This document shows, piece by piece, positions 7,527-14,720 of a stretch of 29,078 nt of DNA. The notes beneath the pieces are model-generated. The model had not been told where the DNA came from. It made no database searches and saw only the letters and a program-made list of their open reading frames with translations. A program made the position numbers and the translations under genes. Origin of the DNA: AC-32 sp035624425. GTDB lineage: Bacteria > Actinomycetota > Thermoleophilia > Gaiellales > Gaiellaceae. Position 1 is the stretch's first letter. Each line of letters begins with the position of its first letter. The DNA lies in NCBI GenBank assembly GCA_035624425.1, contig DASPRN010000106.1, forward strand, positions 1-29,078. Reading direction: 5' to 3'.

Positions 7527-8063
7527 TTACTGCGCCCTCGCCGGCGGGCTCGGCTCCGGGCCGGGCTCCGGCACGACGACCGGTCCCGGGGGCTCGGACG
7601 GCACCGGGGAGGGCTCTGGCACGGGTACCGGCGCCGGCTCCGGCGCCGGTGACGGAAACGGCTCGGGGCTCGGAGGCTCAGGGGTCTCGATCTGCGTGGG
7701 TTGCACCTGAAGCTGCGCGTGCTGGGTGTGCTCCATCGCACCTGCGGCTGTCTGCTTCATGTCGTCCTCCTTCTCCGTGAGCTTCCCGTCCAGCGCTCGC
7801 AAAGCCTCGGCAGCGCGGCGGCGCAGCGGGCCGACGAGAGCACGGTAGTCCTCGTCGGAGATCTTCCCTGTCCGGTGGTCGAACTCGAGCTCCTTCAGCG
7901 CGGATAGCGCGCGGTCGCGCTCCTCGGCGAGCGCGACCCGGATCTCGTCCTGCGGGCCCGGCTCGTCGAGACTGTCACTCTTCGGCGCAGGTTCACGCAG
8001 GAACGGCCGCGCGACGAACAGCACGCAGGCTACGGCGAGCACCACGCCGAGGGCGAGCCACAT
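7527..8063 (-). CDS. CcmI-like membrane protein with Pro/Glu-rich tail
   Basis: The 178-aa product has one N-terminal membrane segment (residues 2-20). A charged helix follows, with ALAEERDRALSALKELEFDH then RTGKISDEDYRAL, the characteristic phrase of CcmI/CcmH-type cytochrome c biogenesis proteins. From about residue 125 the protein becomes a Pro-Glu/Pro-Val/Pro-Ser rich tail, probably disordered, with no zinc ribbon and no CxxC. It follows ccmE by 3 nt on the same strand, so a role in cytochrome c maturation is inferred. The other ccm genes are not in this window. The tail-encoding DNA (7545-7675) is internally repetitive. Confidence 0.75.
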   Translation of the reverse strand: MWLALGVVLAVACVLFVARPFLREPAPKSDSLDEPGPQDEIRVALAEERDRALSALKELEFDHRTGKISDEDYRALVGPLRRRAAEALRALDGKLTEKEDDMKQTAAGAMEHTQHAQLQVQPTQIETPEPPSPEPFPSPAPEPAPVPVPEPSPVPSEPPGPVVVPEPGPEPSPPARAQ

Positions 8064-8066
8064 CGT

Positions 8067-8468
8067 TCAGCTCTTTTTGGGCGAGTACTTCGACGGGCAC
8101 TTCGTCACGAGCGTGTCGCGCTTCGCGACGAAGACACCGTGGCGGTAGCTCCCGTCGACGACGATGTGGCGGCCGACCTTGAACAGGTCCGGGACGCTGC
8201 CGTGATAAGTGACCGGAACTGCCATGCCCGCGTTCTTGCCGATGTCGACGATCCCGAAGCGCAACCCGCTCCTGGAATAGCCCTCGCCGCGCACCGGGCC
8301 GACGACCCTGCCGACCAGCGAGACCTTGCCGTGCTGGCCACGAAGCTGGCTCGGGCTGACCTGCGGCGTCCGGCCGCCGGCGATCGAGACGTACACGAGG
8401 AAGACCGCGAGCACGCCCGCGACCGACAGCGCCAGGACGAGCCGAACGCTCCGGGTGTTGCGGGCCAC
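8067..8468 (-). CDS. ccmE: Cytochrome c maturation haem chaperone CcmE, Cys (CxxxY) type
   Basis: The 133-aa protein has one N-terminal membrane segment (about 9-29) and then a small OB-fold domain. Segments VSLVGRVVGPV, MAVPVTYHGSVPDLFKVGRHIVVDGSY and GVFVAKRDTLVTKC match CcmE, which carries haem from CcmC to the CcmF ligase on the outer face of the membrane. Classical CcmE attaches haem through the His of HxxxY. Here the position is C124 with Y128 (CPSKY), the CxxxY variant known from archaea and some sulfate reducers. The GTG start at 8468 is supported by a TACAAT hexamer ending 6 nt upstream. The CcmI-like gene follows directly. Confidence 0.88.
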   Translation of the reverse strand: MARNTRSVRLVLALSVAGVLAVFLVYVSIAGGRTPQVSPSQLRGQHGKVSLVGRVVGPVRGEGYSRSGLRFGIVDIGKNAGMAVPVTYHGSVPDLFKVGRHIVVDGSYRHGVFVAKRDTLVTKCPSKYSPKKS

Positions 8469-8474
8469 GCTGGG

Positions 8475-8480
8475 ATTGTA
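8475..8480 (-). promoter_or_regulatory. -10 hexamer of ccmE (leaderless)
   Basis: On the minus strand TACAAT, a near-consensus -10, ends 6 nt before the GTG of ccmE, with no ribosome-binding site between. This supports a leaderless transcript and the choice of GTG start. Confidence 0.6.
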
Positions 8481-8518
8481 GAGAGCCTAGGTCGTTGGCG
8501 TTACCGATCCCGCTGGTT

Positions 8519-8588
8519 CGACCGGTCATTTCAGACGGGCGCACGGGCTAAGCCCGCACGCCCTGAGGGCGGCGCCGCAAGCGGTGCC
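8519..8588. repeat. Two-hairpin dispersed repeat, copy A
   Basis: A 70-bp element matches 23220-23289 without gaps at about 54 of 70 positions. It opens with CGACCGGTCATTTC, then a hairpin closed by GGGC-TAA-GCCC (12-nt arms, 10 pairs), then a second hairpin GGCGCCGC-AA-GCGGTGCC (8 pairs including one G-T). Read on the minus strand it begins 4 nt after the stop codon of the small gene at 8593. Several differences from copy B are compensatory. There is no T-run, so it is not a standard terminator. Confidence 0.72.
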
Positions 8589-8592
8589 TTGG

Positions 8593-8835
8593 CTAGCGCT
8601 CGCGCGCAGGCTCGGTGCGGCGCGCCGGGATCCGGTACCCGTGTTCCTCGCAGAGGCTGCCGGGGTTGTCCTCGGTGAGCGCGTCGCAGTAGCCCTTGCC
8701 GTAGGCCGCGCGCATGAAGGCGGCTACGACCTCGAGGTTCCACTCGGAGATGTCCGCCGCCTCGCGCCAGAGGTCGGCGAGCCGGAGGTCGATGTCGAGC
8801 TCGAGCAGGTCGATTCGTGACGGGCGCTTGGCCAT
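8593..8835 (-). CDS. Small hypothetical protein (80 aa)
   Basis: The acidic/helical protein begins MAKRPSRIDLLELDIDLRLADLWREA; I do not recognise a named family. It has no membrane segment. Two Cys residues (YCDAL, SLCEEHGY) are too far apart to form an obvious zinc motif. The ATG at 8835 is supported by TACCTT on the minus strand ending 6 nt upstream. The sequence reads like a real protein, with WNLEVVAAFMRAAYGKGYCDALTEDNPG resembling a conserved helical core. It is immediately followed by the two-hairpin repeat. Confidence 0.7.
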   Translation of the reverse strand: MAKRPSRIDLLELDIDLRLADLWREAADISEWNLEVVAAFMRAAYGKGYCDALTEDNPGSLCEEHGYRIPARRTEPARER

Positions 8836-8841
8836 GGCGCG

Positions 8842-8847
8842 AAGGTA
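8842..8847 (-). promoter_or_regulatory. -10 hexamer of the 80-aa gene (leaderless)
   Basis: TACCTT on the minus strand ends 6 nt before the ATG at 8835; no ribosome-binding site intervenes. Confidence 0.45.
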
Positions 8848-8926
8848 GCTGCCCGGTCGGACGACACCGCGCCACCCTCACGAACGGCCCCGTCATTCGT
8901 AACGAAAGTGCAACTTCTCCGAAAAC

Positions 8927-8941
8927 CAGGGACAGTCCCTG
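8927..8941. repeat. 15-bp perfect palindrome CAGGGACAGTCCCTG
   Basis: Seven-base arms flank a central A in the divergent intergenic region between the 80-aa gene and the Nfo-like gene, preceded by GAAAAC. It may be a REP-like element or an operator. Only one copy is in the window. Confidence 0.5.
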
Positions 8942-8981
8942 CCAGTTGCGGCTAGGTTTCAAGCGCAGGGCAGTTGTGCGC

Positions 8982-8987
8982 TAGCTT
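8982..8987 (+). promoter_or_regulatory. Possible -10 hexamer of the Nfo-like gene
   Basis: TAGCTT lies 8 nt before the ATG at 8996, slightly longer than the 6-7 nt seen elsewhere, giving a leaderless or nearly leaderless message. Confidence 0.4.
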
Positions 8988-8995
8988 GCGCTCGC

Positions 8996-9883
8996 ATGGG
9001 ACGTGTCCGCTTCGGCCCCGCCCGAGTTCCGTCGAGGAGAAGCCCCGGCGAGGCGGTCAAACTGCTCCGCCAGCGCGGCTTCACGGCCTGCGAGATCGAC
9101 TTCGAAGGTGGCTTCTGGATGGACTATCCCTGGGCCGAGCGCTTCGGAACGCTCGCGCGCGAGGCCGGGATCGCCCTCTCCGTGCACGCGCCGATCGCCG
9201 GCTTCATGGGACACGTCGAGCGGGACAAGAAGCAGCGGATGGCAGTCGGGATGCTCGACCACTCGGCCGGCATCGCCAAAGCGGCAGGCGCCGAGGTCGT
9301 CGTCTTCCACCCCGGCTTCCTGCTCGAACGAACGCGAGCAGCCGCGCTCCGCTCGATCAGCGAGCAGCTCGGCGAGCTGCGCGAGCGGCTCGAGGCGAAG
9401 GATCGCGCCGTCCCGTTCGGCGTCGAGGTGATGGGCCGCGTTCGCGAGATCGGCAGCCTCGAGGACGTGGTGGAGATCTCACGCCGCTCAGGCGGCTGGG
9501 TGAGGCCCGTGCTCGACTTCGCCCACATGCACGCGACGAGCGACGGTGCCTATACCGACGTCGAGCCCTTCGCCGCCGCGCTTCAGGCCGCCGACGAGGT
9601 GCTCGAGCCGAAGGCGCCCTTCCACATCCACTTCTCCGACATCGCCTACGCGAACCGGAACGAGACGAAGCATCTGCCCTACGGCGAGGGGACGCTCAGA
9701 GCCGAGCCGCTACGCAAGGCCCTACGTCGCTTCAAGCGTCCCGCTACGGTGATCTCCGAGGCGCCGGACCTGCGGTCGACTCAGGCGATCCGGGCGGCGC
9801 TCTCGGCCTCGTCGAGCAGCCGCTCGACTCGTGCGTCGACCTCGGCGGCCTCGTCGTCGCGGCCGCGGGCGCGCAGGAACTGA
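8996..9883 (+). CDS. Endonuclease IV-like (AP endonuclease 2 family) TIM-barrel protein
   Basis: The 295-aa product has the metal-ligand pattern of the endonuclease IV/xylose isomerase-like barrel: H64 (VHAP), H105 (FHPG), E144 (GVEVMG), D174 and H177 (LDFAHMHA), H210/H212 (FHIHFSD) and E255 (ISEAP). True endonuclease IV cleaves DNA at abasic sites using three zinc ions. The match suggests the same chemistry, but sugar isomerases share the fold, so the substrate is inferred. The start fits the first barrel strand (VRFGPARVP). The last 25 or so residues are low-complexity Ser/Arg and are encoded opposite the 3' end of the cyclase gene, a 103-bp convergent overlap. Confidence 0.85.
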   Translation: MGRVRFGPARVPSRRSPGEAVKLLRQRGFTACEIDFEGGFWMDYPWAERFGTLAREAGIALSVHAPIAGFMGHVERDKKQRMAVGMLDHSAGIAKAAGAEVVVFHPGFLLERTRAAALRSISEQLGELRERLEAKDRAVPFGVEVMGRVREIGSLEDVVEISRRSGGWVRPVLDFAHMHATSDGAYTDVEPFAAALQAADEVLEPKAPFHIHFSDIAYANRNETKHLPYGEGTLRAEPLRKALRRFKRPATVISEAPDLRSTQAIRAALSASSSSRSTRASTSAASSSRPRARRN

Positions 9884-12726
9884 GCCAGCTCCTGCAGGAT
9901 CTCTCGCCGGTGCAGGCGGTGCTCGCCCACGTCGATCGAGTCGGCGGCCTCGCGGAGCAGCGCCTCGGCCTCCTCCTCGCGGCCCTGCGCCGCACGGACG
10001 AGGCCGAGTGCCATCGTCGTCGTCGACCGCGAGGTCACGTCCTGCGGCCCGACCGTCGCGCGTGCAGCGAGCGCGTAGCGCTCCGCTTCGTCGACGCGGC
10101 CCTGGTCGAGGAGCACCTCGGCCAGCCCGCGTTGGCTCTCGCAGAGCGTGGCGCGGTCCTCGAGCGGGCCGAGGATCCGGATCGACTCGCGGAAGAGCCG
10201 CTCCGCGCGGGCGGTCTCGCCCTTGTAGCGGGCGACCCAGGCGGAAAAGTGGATCGTGCGCGCCAGCATCCAGGCAGCGCCGGCCTCGGCGAGGTGCTCG
10301 CGAGCCGCGTCCAGGGCTGCATCCGCCGCGTCGAGCTCGCGCCGGTTCAGGTGGAACTGGCCGGCGAACCGCAGCGCACGGCCGCGCGTCTCTGCGCTTC
10401 CGACCTCCTCCGCGAGCAGGATCGCCTGCTCGATCAGCGGCCCGGCGCGCTCGAGCTCGAAGCGCGCCAGGTAGACGCTGGCGAGCTCGTCGAGAGCCTC
10501 GCTCTCGAAGTCCTTGCGCTCGGCGCGCCTGGCAAGCTCGAGCGCCTCCAGCATCACCTGCTCCTCCCTGGCGAGGTCTCCCCGCATCCAGGAGATCGTC
10601 GCGTGGGCGCGGAGAGCGCGGAAGCGGCCGGTGATGTCGTCGTCCTCGAAGACCTCGAGCGCCTCGTCGATCATCCGCTCGGCGGCGTGGACGTCGCCCT
10701 CGCGGAGCACCGAAGCCTCGGCGAGGGTGACGAGCGCGCGGCCCTGCGTCCAGCGGTCGCCCTCGCCGATCGCGGCGGCGAGCACCTCCTCCATTTCGCG
10801 CGCGACGGCCGGCAGGTCGCTCAGCCGGTCGGCCGCGCGTGCCGCCAGGTAGCGGCGGCGCAAGGTCGGCTCGAGCTCGACCGAGCGGACGAAGTGCTGC
10901 CGCGCGGTGCGGTTGGCCTCACGGGCGAAGGCGCGGAGACCGGCCTCGGTGAGGGTCTCGGCGGCCTCGTGCTTGAGCTCCGCAGGCGCCGAGCCGTCCA
11001 GCTCGATGGTCAGCGCGGTCGCGCGGTCGAGGTGGAAGGCGCGGATCTCCAGCAGCTCGTCGCCGGCGCGTTCCTTGAGCCACCCCGCGAACGCCGTGTG
11101 GTGCTCGGCGCGCGCCGACTTGGACAAGCCCGAATAGGCGACCTCGCGAATCAGGACGTGCTTGAAGCGGTAGGCGTTCTCGGCCCGGATCGACGAGCGC
11201 GGCTCCGGGAGCACGAAGTCGCGCAGGAGCAGGTCGTCGAGCGGCTCCTCGATCGAGTCGAGCTCCGGCGAGAGGCGCAGCACCGCGTCCTCCCAGAAGA
11301 TCCTCCCGATCACCGCCGCGCGCTGCAGGATCGCCTTCGCAGGAGCAGGGAGCCGGTCGATGCGCGCGGCGATCAGCGCCTGCAGCGTGTCCGGGATCCG
11401 GTCGACCGACTGGATGCCCTCCTCGGCCAGCATCCGCATCGTCTCCTCGACGAACAGCGGGTTGCCCTCGGTCTTGTCGAGCAGCTCCTCTCGCGCCTGC
11501 TCGGTCAGCTCGCCGTCCTCGAGCAGCGCGTCGACGAGCTGCTCGCTCTCGTCACGCCGCAGCGCCTCGAGCTCGATCGCGGTCGCGCGCAGGCGGCCTC
11601 CGCCCCAGCCGGGGCGCAGGTCGAGCAGCTCGGGCCGTGCGAGGCAGACGAGCAGGAGCGGCGCCTCGCGCACCCAGGTGGCGAGGTGCTCGATCAGCTC
11701 GAGCAGCGGCTCCTCGGCCCAGTGGATGTCCTCGAAGACGAGCACGAGCGGCTGCTCCTGCGCGACGCGCTGCGCCCACTCGCGGGCGGCCCAGGCGATC
11801 TCCTGCGCGCTGGACTCGGACTGCACCGCCTCGAGCACTCCGGAGGCGAGCCCGAGGAGGTCGGCGACGGCCTCGTCCTCGCAGAAGGCGCGCAGCTTCT
11901 CGATCGCGACGTCGAGCGGGTCGTCGTCGGCGATCCCGGCCGCGCACTTGACCATCTCGGCGAGCGGCCAGTAGGTGACGCCCTCGCCGTAGGGCAGGCT
12001 GCGGCCCGGGAGCACGGTTGCGCCCTCGAGGCCCTCGACGAACTCACGGGCGAGACGGCTCTTGCCGACGCCTGGCTCGCCGTAGATCGTGAACAGGTGG
12101 GCACGGCGGTCGCGGAGCGCGCGGTCGTAGGTGTTGCTCAGCAGCTCGAGCTCGGCGTCGCGGCCCACGAGCGGGGCCTGAAGGGTCCGCGGGCGGGCGC
12201 CGCCGGAGCCGCTCGTCGCCACCGCGCGCCAGGCCCAGATCGGCCGGTCCAGCCCCTTCAGCTCGACGGGGCCGATGTCCTCGACCTCGACGCGACCGAG
12301 CGTCAGTCGATGCGCCGCCGGGCCGAGCAGAAGCTGTCCCGGCTCGGCCGCCTGCTCGAGCCGAGCTGCCAGCGTCACCGCCTCGCCGGTCGCGAAGGTC
12401 GCCTCGACGTCGTCGGCGACGACCTCGCCCGACTCGACCCCGACGCGCGCCTGGAGCTCGAGCTCCTCGACCGCGTCGAGGATCGCGAGCCCGGCGCGGA
12501 CCGCGCGCTCGGCGTCGTCCTCGTGCGCCTGCGGGATGCCGAACGCCGCCATGACAGCGTCACCGGCGAACTTCTCGACGATCCCGCCGTGCAGAGTCAC
12601 GGAGTGCGAGACGCGGTCGAAGAACGTCTGGACACGCCGCCGCACGACCTCCGGGTCCGCGCCGGTGACGAGCGCGGTCGAGTCGACGAGGTCGACGAAC
12701 AGGACCGTGGCAAGCTTGCGTTCCAT
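9781..12726 (-). CDS. Class III nucleotide cyclase-like / AAA ATPase / TPR regulator
   Basis: The 981-aa protein has three parts. Residues 1-170 form a class III cyclase homology domain, with metal Asp D12 in FVDLVDSTAL and D56 in EKFAGDAVMAAFG. An AAA/STAND-type ATPase begins at LVGRDAELELL, with Walker A GEPGVGKS at 216-223 and VFEDIHWAEEP as Walker B. A long helical repeat region with TPR-like motifs runs from about 580 to the end. Such proteins are cytoplasmic sensors or transcription-linked regulators in actinobacteria. At the transition-state position the family usually has N in VNLAARLE; here it is T118 (VTLAARLE), so cyclase activity may be weak or lost. A TACACT hexamer ends 6 nt before the ATG. 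Confidence 0.9.
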   Translation of the reverse strand: MERKLATVLFVDLVDSTALVTGADPEVVRRRVQTFFDRVSHSVTLHGGIVEKFAGDAVMAAFGIPQAHEDDAERAVRAGLAILDAVEELELQARVGVESGEVVADDVEATFATGEAVTLAARLEQAAEPGQLLLGPAAHRLTLGRVEVEDIGPVELKGLDRPIWAWRAVATSGSGGARPRTLQAPLVGRDAELELLSNTYDRALRDRRAHLFTIYGEPGVGKSRLAREFVEGLEGATVLPGRSLPYGEGVTYWPLAEMVKCAAGIADDDPLDVAIEKLRAFCEDEAVADLLGLASGVLEAVQSESSAQEIAWAAREWAQRVAQEQPLVLVFEDIHWAEEPLLELIEHLATWVREAPLLLVCLARPELLDLRPGWGGGRLRATAIELEALRRDESEQLVDALLEDGELTEQAREELLDKTEGNPLFVEETMRMLAEEGIQSVDRIPDTLQALIAARIDRLPAPAKAILQRAAVIGRIFWEDAVLRLSPELDSIEEPLDDLLLRDFVLPEPRSSIRAENAYRFKHVLIREVAYSGLSKSARAEHHTAFAGWLKERAGDELLEIRAFHLDRATALTIELDGSAPAELKHEAAETLTEAGLRAFAREANRTARQHFVRSVELEPTLRRRYLAARAADRLSDLPAVAREMEEVLAAAIGEGDRWTQGRALVTLAEASVLREGDVHAAERMIDEALEVFEDDDITGRFRALRAHATISWMRGDLAREEQVMLEALELARRAERKDFESEALDELASVYLARFELERAGPLIEQAILLAEEVGSAETRGRALRFAGQFHLNRRELDAADAALDAAREHLAEAGAAWMLARTIHFSAWVARYKGETARAERLFRESIRILGPLEDRATLCESQRGLAEVLLDQGRVDEAERYALAARATVGPQDVTSRSTTTMALGLVRAAQGREEEAEALLREAADSIDVGEHRLHRREILQELAQFLRARGRDDEAAEVDARVERLLDEAESAARIA

Positions 12727-12732
12727 GCCTTA

Positions 12733-12738
12733 AGTGTA
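12733..12738 (-). promoter_or_regulatory. -10 hexamer of the cyclase/AAA gene (leaderless)
   Basis: TACACT on the minus strand ends 6 nt before the ATG at 12726. It is one half of a 60-bp divergent promoter region shared with the phosphomannomutase gene. Confidence 0.55.
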
Positions 12739-12774
12739 GAAACGACCGCCGGCCCCGATTGCTTCCGCCCTGAG

Positions 12775-12780
12775 TAGCAT
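12775..12780 (+). promoter_or_regulatory. -10 hexamer of the phosphomannomutase gene (leaderless)
   Basis: TAGCAT ends 6 nt before the GTG at 12787, supporting that start and a leaderless message. Confidence 0.55.
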
Positions 12781-12786
12781 CCGGCC

Positions 12787-14145
12787 GTGCTCGATCCGAA
12801 GGTTTTCAAGGCCTACGACGTTCGCGGGATCTACCCGGCCGAGCTCGACGAGGGGGGCGCCCACGCGATCGGCGGGGCCTTCGTCGAGGTCTTCGAGCCG
12901 AAGCGGATCGCGGTCGGGCACGACATGCGGCTCTCGTCGCCGGCGATGGCAGACGCTGCGATCCGCGGCGCCTCCGAAGCGGGCGCCGACGTGCTCGAGC
13001 TGGGGTTGACCGGAACGGAGATGCTCTACTTCGCGGTCGGCGAGCTGGGGCTCGACGGCGGGATCGCCGTGACCGCCTCGCACAACCCGAAGGAGTACAC
13101 GGGGATGAAGATCGTCCGCGCCGGTGCTCTGCCGGTCGGCGGCGACTCCGGGCTGCCTGAGATCCGAGAGCGGGCCATGTCCGGGGTCAGACCCCGGACC
13201 GGTCCCGTCGGGACGGTCGAGCCGTATGACATCTGGCCGGGATACGTCGAGCGCGTTCTCTCGTTCGTCGATTCGAAGTCGATCGGCGGGCTCGAGGTCG
13301 TGATCGACGCCGCCAACGGGATGGCCGGCGCGATGCTCCCGCCGGTGCTCGACCGGCTGCCGCAGGTCGAGACCGTCCGCTGCTTTTTCGACCCCGACGG
13401 CACGTTTCCCAACCACCAGCCGAACCCACTCCTGCCGGAGAACCGCGAGCTCATCGTCGCGAGGACCCTCGAGGAGCGGGCCGACTTCGGGGCGGCCTTC
13501 GACGGCGACGCCGACCGCTGTTTCTTCGTCGACGACGAGGGCGAGTTCGTTCCCGGCGACTTCGTGACCGCGCTGCTCGCGGAGTCGGTCCTGGAGAAGG
13601 AGCCCGGCGCCAGGATCATCTATGACGTCCGCGCGAGCTGGGCGGTGCCGGACACGGTCGAGCGTGCGGGCGGAATCCCGCTCGTGAACCGGGTCGGCCA
13701 CGCCTTCATCAAGCACCGCATGCGCGAGGAGGGCGCGACCTTCGGCGGCGAGGTCTCCGGCCACTACTACTTCCGCGACTTCTCGCAGGCCGACTCCGGC
13801 GTGATCCCGTTCTTGCTCATGCTCGAGCTCGTCTCGAAGCGGCGGCAGAGGCTCTCCGAGATCCTGCGCCCCTTCCGCGAGCGCTACTTCCTGACCGGCG
13901 AGATCAACCTTCCGGTCGGCGACGTGAAGCGCGAGCTGCAGCGCCTCGAGGAGCGCTTCGGGCCCGAGGGCGAGGTCAGCCACCTCGACGGGATCTCGAT
14001 CGAGGCGGCCGACTGGCACCTGAACGTGAGGCCGTCGAACACCGAGCCGCTGCTCCGGCTGAACCTCGAGGCGCGGTCGCGGGAGCTGATGGAGCGTAAG
14101 CGCGATGACGTGCTGGCCTTCCTCGGCGCTGCCGCTAGTCTCTGA
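12787..14145 (+). CDS. manB: Phosphomannomutase/phosphoglucomutase
   Basis: The 452-aa protein has all four domains of the alpha-D-phosphohexomutase family. The catalytic serine is S98 in TASHNPKEYTG, the Mg loop is DGDADR (239-244), the sugar-binding loop is GEVSGHYYF and the phosphate loop is RPSNTEPLLR near the C-terminus. It interconverts mannose-6-phosphate (or glucose-6-phosphate) and the 1-phosphate, feeding GDP-sugar and glycan synthesis. The GTG start follows a TAGCAT hexamer by 6 nt. Codons 132-138 contain a perfect GC-rich palindrome that lies in a surface loop between domain elements, apparently an in-frame insertion. The downstream genes may be separately transcribed from TAGTCT at 14136. 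Confidence 0.93.
   Translation: MLDPKVFKAYDVRGIYPAELDEGGAHAIGGAFVEVFEPKRIAVGHDMRLSSPAMADAAIRGASEAGADVLELGLTGTEMLYFAVGELGLDGGIAVTASHNPKEYTGMKIVRAGALPVGGDSGLPEIRERAMSGVRPRTGPVGTVEPYDIWPGYVERVLSFVDSKSIGGLEVVIDAANGMAGAMLPPVLDRLPQVETVRCFFDPDGTFPNHQPNPLLPENRELIVARTLEERADFGAAFDGDADRCFFVDDEGEFVPGDFVTALLAESVLEKEPGARIIYDVRASWAVPDTVERAGGIPLVNRVGHAFIKHRMREEGATFGGEVSGHYYFRDFSQADSGVIPFLLMLELVSKRRQRLSEILRPFRERYFLTGEINLPVGDVKRELQRLEERFGPEGEVSHLDGISIEAADWHLNVRPSNTEPLLRLNLEARSRELMERKRDDVLAFLGAAASL
13179..13199. repeat. 21-bp palindrome inside the phosphomannomutase gene
   Basis: Nine-base arms GTCCGGGGT and ACCCCGGAC flank CAG. It is translated in frame as SGVRPRT in a variable loop. It resembles the short GGGGTC-type REP palindromes dispersed in many genomes; that resemblance is from memory and not checked. 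Confidence 0.65.
14136..14141 (+). promoter_or_regulatory. -10 hexamer ahead of the 37-aa ORF and thioesterase
   Basis: TAGTCT overlaps the last codons of phosphomannomutase and ends 7 nt before ATG 14149, matching the leaderless spacing seen elsewhere. Confidence 0.45.
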
Positions 14146-14148
14146 CGC

Positions 14149-14262
14149 ATGAAGATTGCCGCACGATGGTCCGGCGTCGCCGTCCTGACCCCGCTCGTGC
14201 CCGGCGCGCAAACGCCAGAATCCCGGCCGCCGTTTCCTGCGCGGTTTCGCCGGTCTCGGTGA
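14149..14262 (+). CDS. 37-aa leader ORF ahead of the thioesterase
   Basis: The ATG stands 7 nt after a TAGTCT hexamer and 3 nt after the phosphomannomutase stop. The ORF ends with TGA at 14260-14262, overlapping the GTG start of the thioesterase (GTGA). The peptide begins MKIAARWSGVAVLTPL and becomes Pro/Arg-rich (PPFPARFRRSR); no family is recognised. The hexamer spacing and overlap argue that it is translated, either as a leader peptide coupling the thioesterase or as the original 5' end of that gene separated by a frameshift. Confidence 0.45.
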   Translation: MKIAARWSGVAVLTPLVPGAQTPESRPPFPARFRRSR

Positions 14263-14720
14263 CGGACCTCGAGCTCGGCCGCGCCGGCGACCGCAAGCCG
14301 CCGTTCAAGTACTCGTCCCTGACGCGCGTCGGCTTCTCCGACACGGACGCCCAGGGGATCGTCTACTACGGCCGCTACCTGCCGTACTTCGACGGTGCCC
14401 GGGTCGAGTACCACCGGCACCTCGGGATCCTCGAGCGGGAGCGGCGAGAGCACGAGCTGGTGATGCGGGCGAATGCGATCGAATACCTGGCGCCGGCGCA
14501 CTTCGACGACCTCGTCGAGGTCTTCATTCGCGTCTCGCGAATCGGACGCACGAGCATCACGTACGAATTCGCCGCCTACCGCATCGAGGATGATCTCCTG
14601 ATGGTGACCGCCCTCCAGACGCTCGTGCTCGTCGACCTCGAAGAACGCCGGGCATACCCGATCCCGGAGGACCTGATCGGGAAGATCGCCGCGTTCGAAG
14701 GGAGCGATCTCGAGCGATGA
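14259..14720 (+). CDS. YbgC/4-hydroxybenzoyl-CoA thioesterase-family hotdog protein
   Basis: The 153-aa product is a single hotdog domain with the family motif FSDTDAQGIVYYGRYLPYFDGARVEY. The Asp of the D-A-Q-G segment corresponds to the catalytic acid of acyl-CoA thioesterases that hydrolyse CoA esters. Substrate is unknown. GTG 14259 is preferred because it overlaps the stop of the 37-aa ORF, gives the usual family length and begins close to the conserved KYSSLTRVGFSDTD strand. An alternative ATG at 14166 would add 31 Arg-rich residues. The stop overlaps the next ATG as ATGA. Confidence 0.85.
   Translation: MTDLELGRAGDRKPPFKYSSLTRVGFSDTDAQGIVYYGRYLPYFDGARVEYHRHLGILERERREHELVMRANAIEYLAPAHFDDLVEVFIRVSRIGRTSITYEFAAYRIEDDLLMVTALQTLVLVDLEERRAYPIPEDLIGKIAAFEGSDLER

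Noticed and set aside
7515..7527. Bidirectional terminator between the Nramp and CcmI-like genes
   Set aside because: The GCGCC/GGCGC arms are separated by a single base, too tight for a stable hairpin, and there is no T-run.
7545..7675. Tandem repeat element in the CcmI-like gene
   Set aside because: The repetition is explained by the Pro-Glu/Pro-Val codons of a low-complexity tail; no fixed repeat unit was found.
8974..12777. A very long open frame on the plus strand opposite the cyclase/AAA gene
   Set aside because: It has repetitive Arg/Leu/Glu composition, no domain, and mirrors a well-supported minus-strand protein; a typical high-GC antisense shadow.
12730..14211. Long minus-strand open frame opposite phosphomannomutase
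   Set aside because: The plus-strand frame has every catalytic motif of the hexomutase family; the opposite frame has none.
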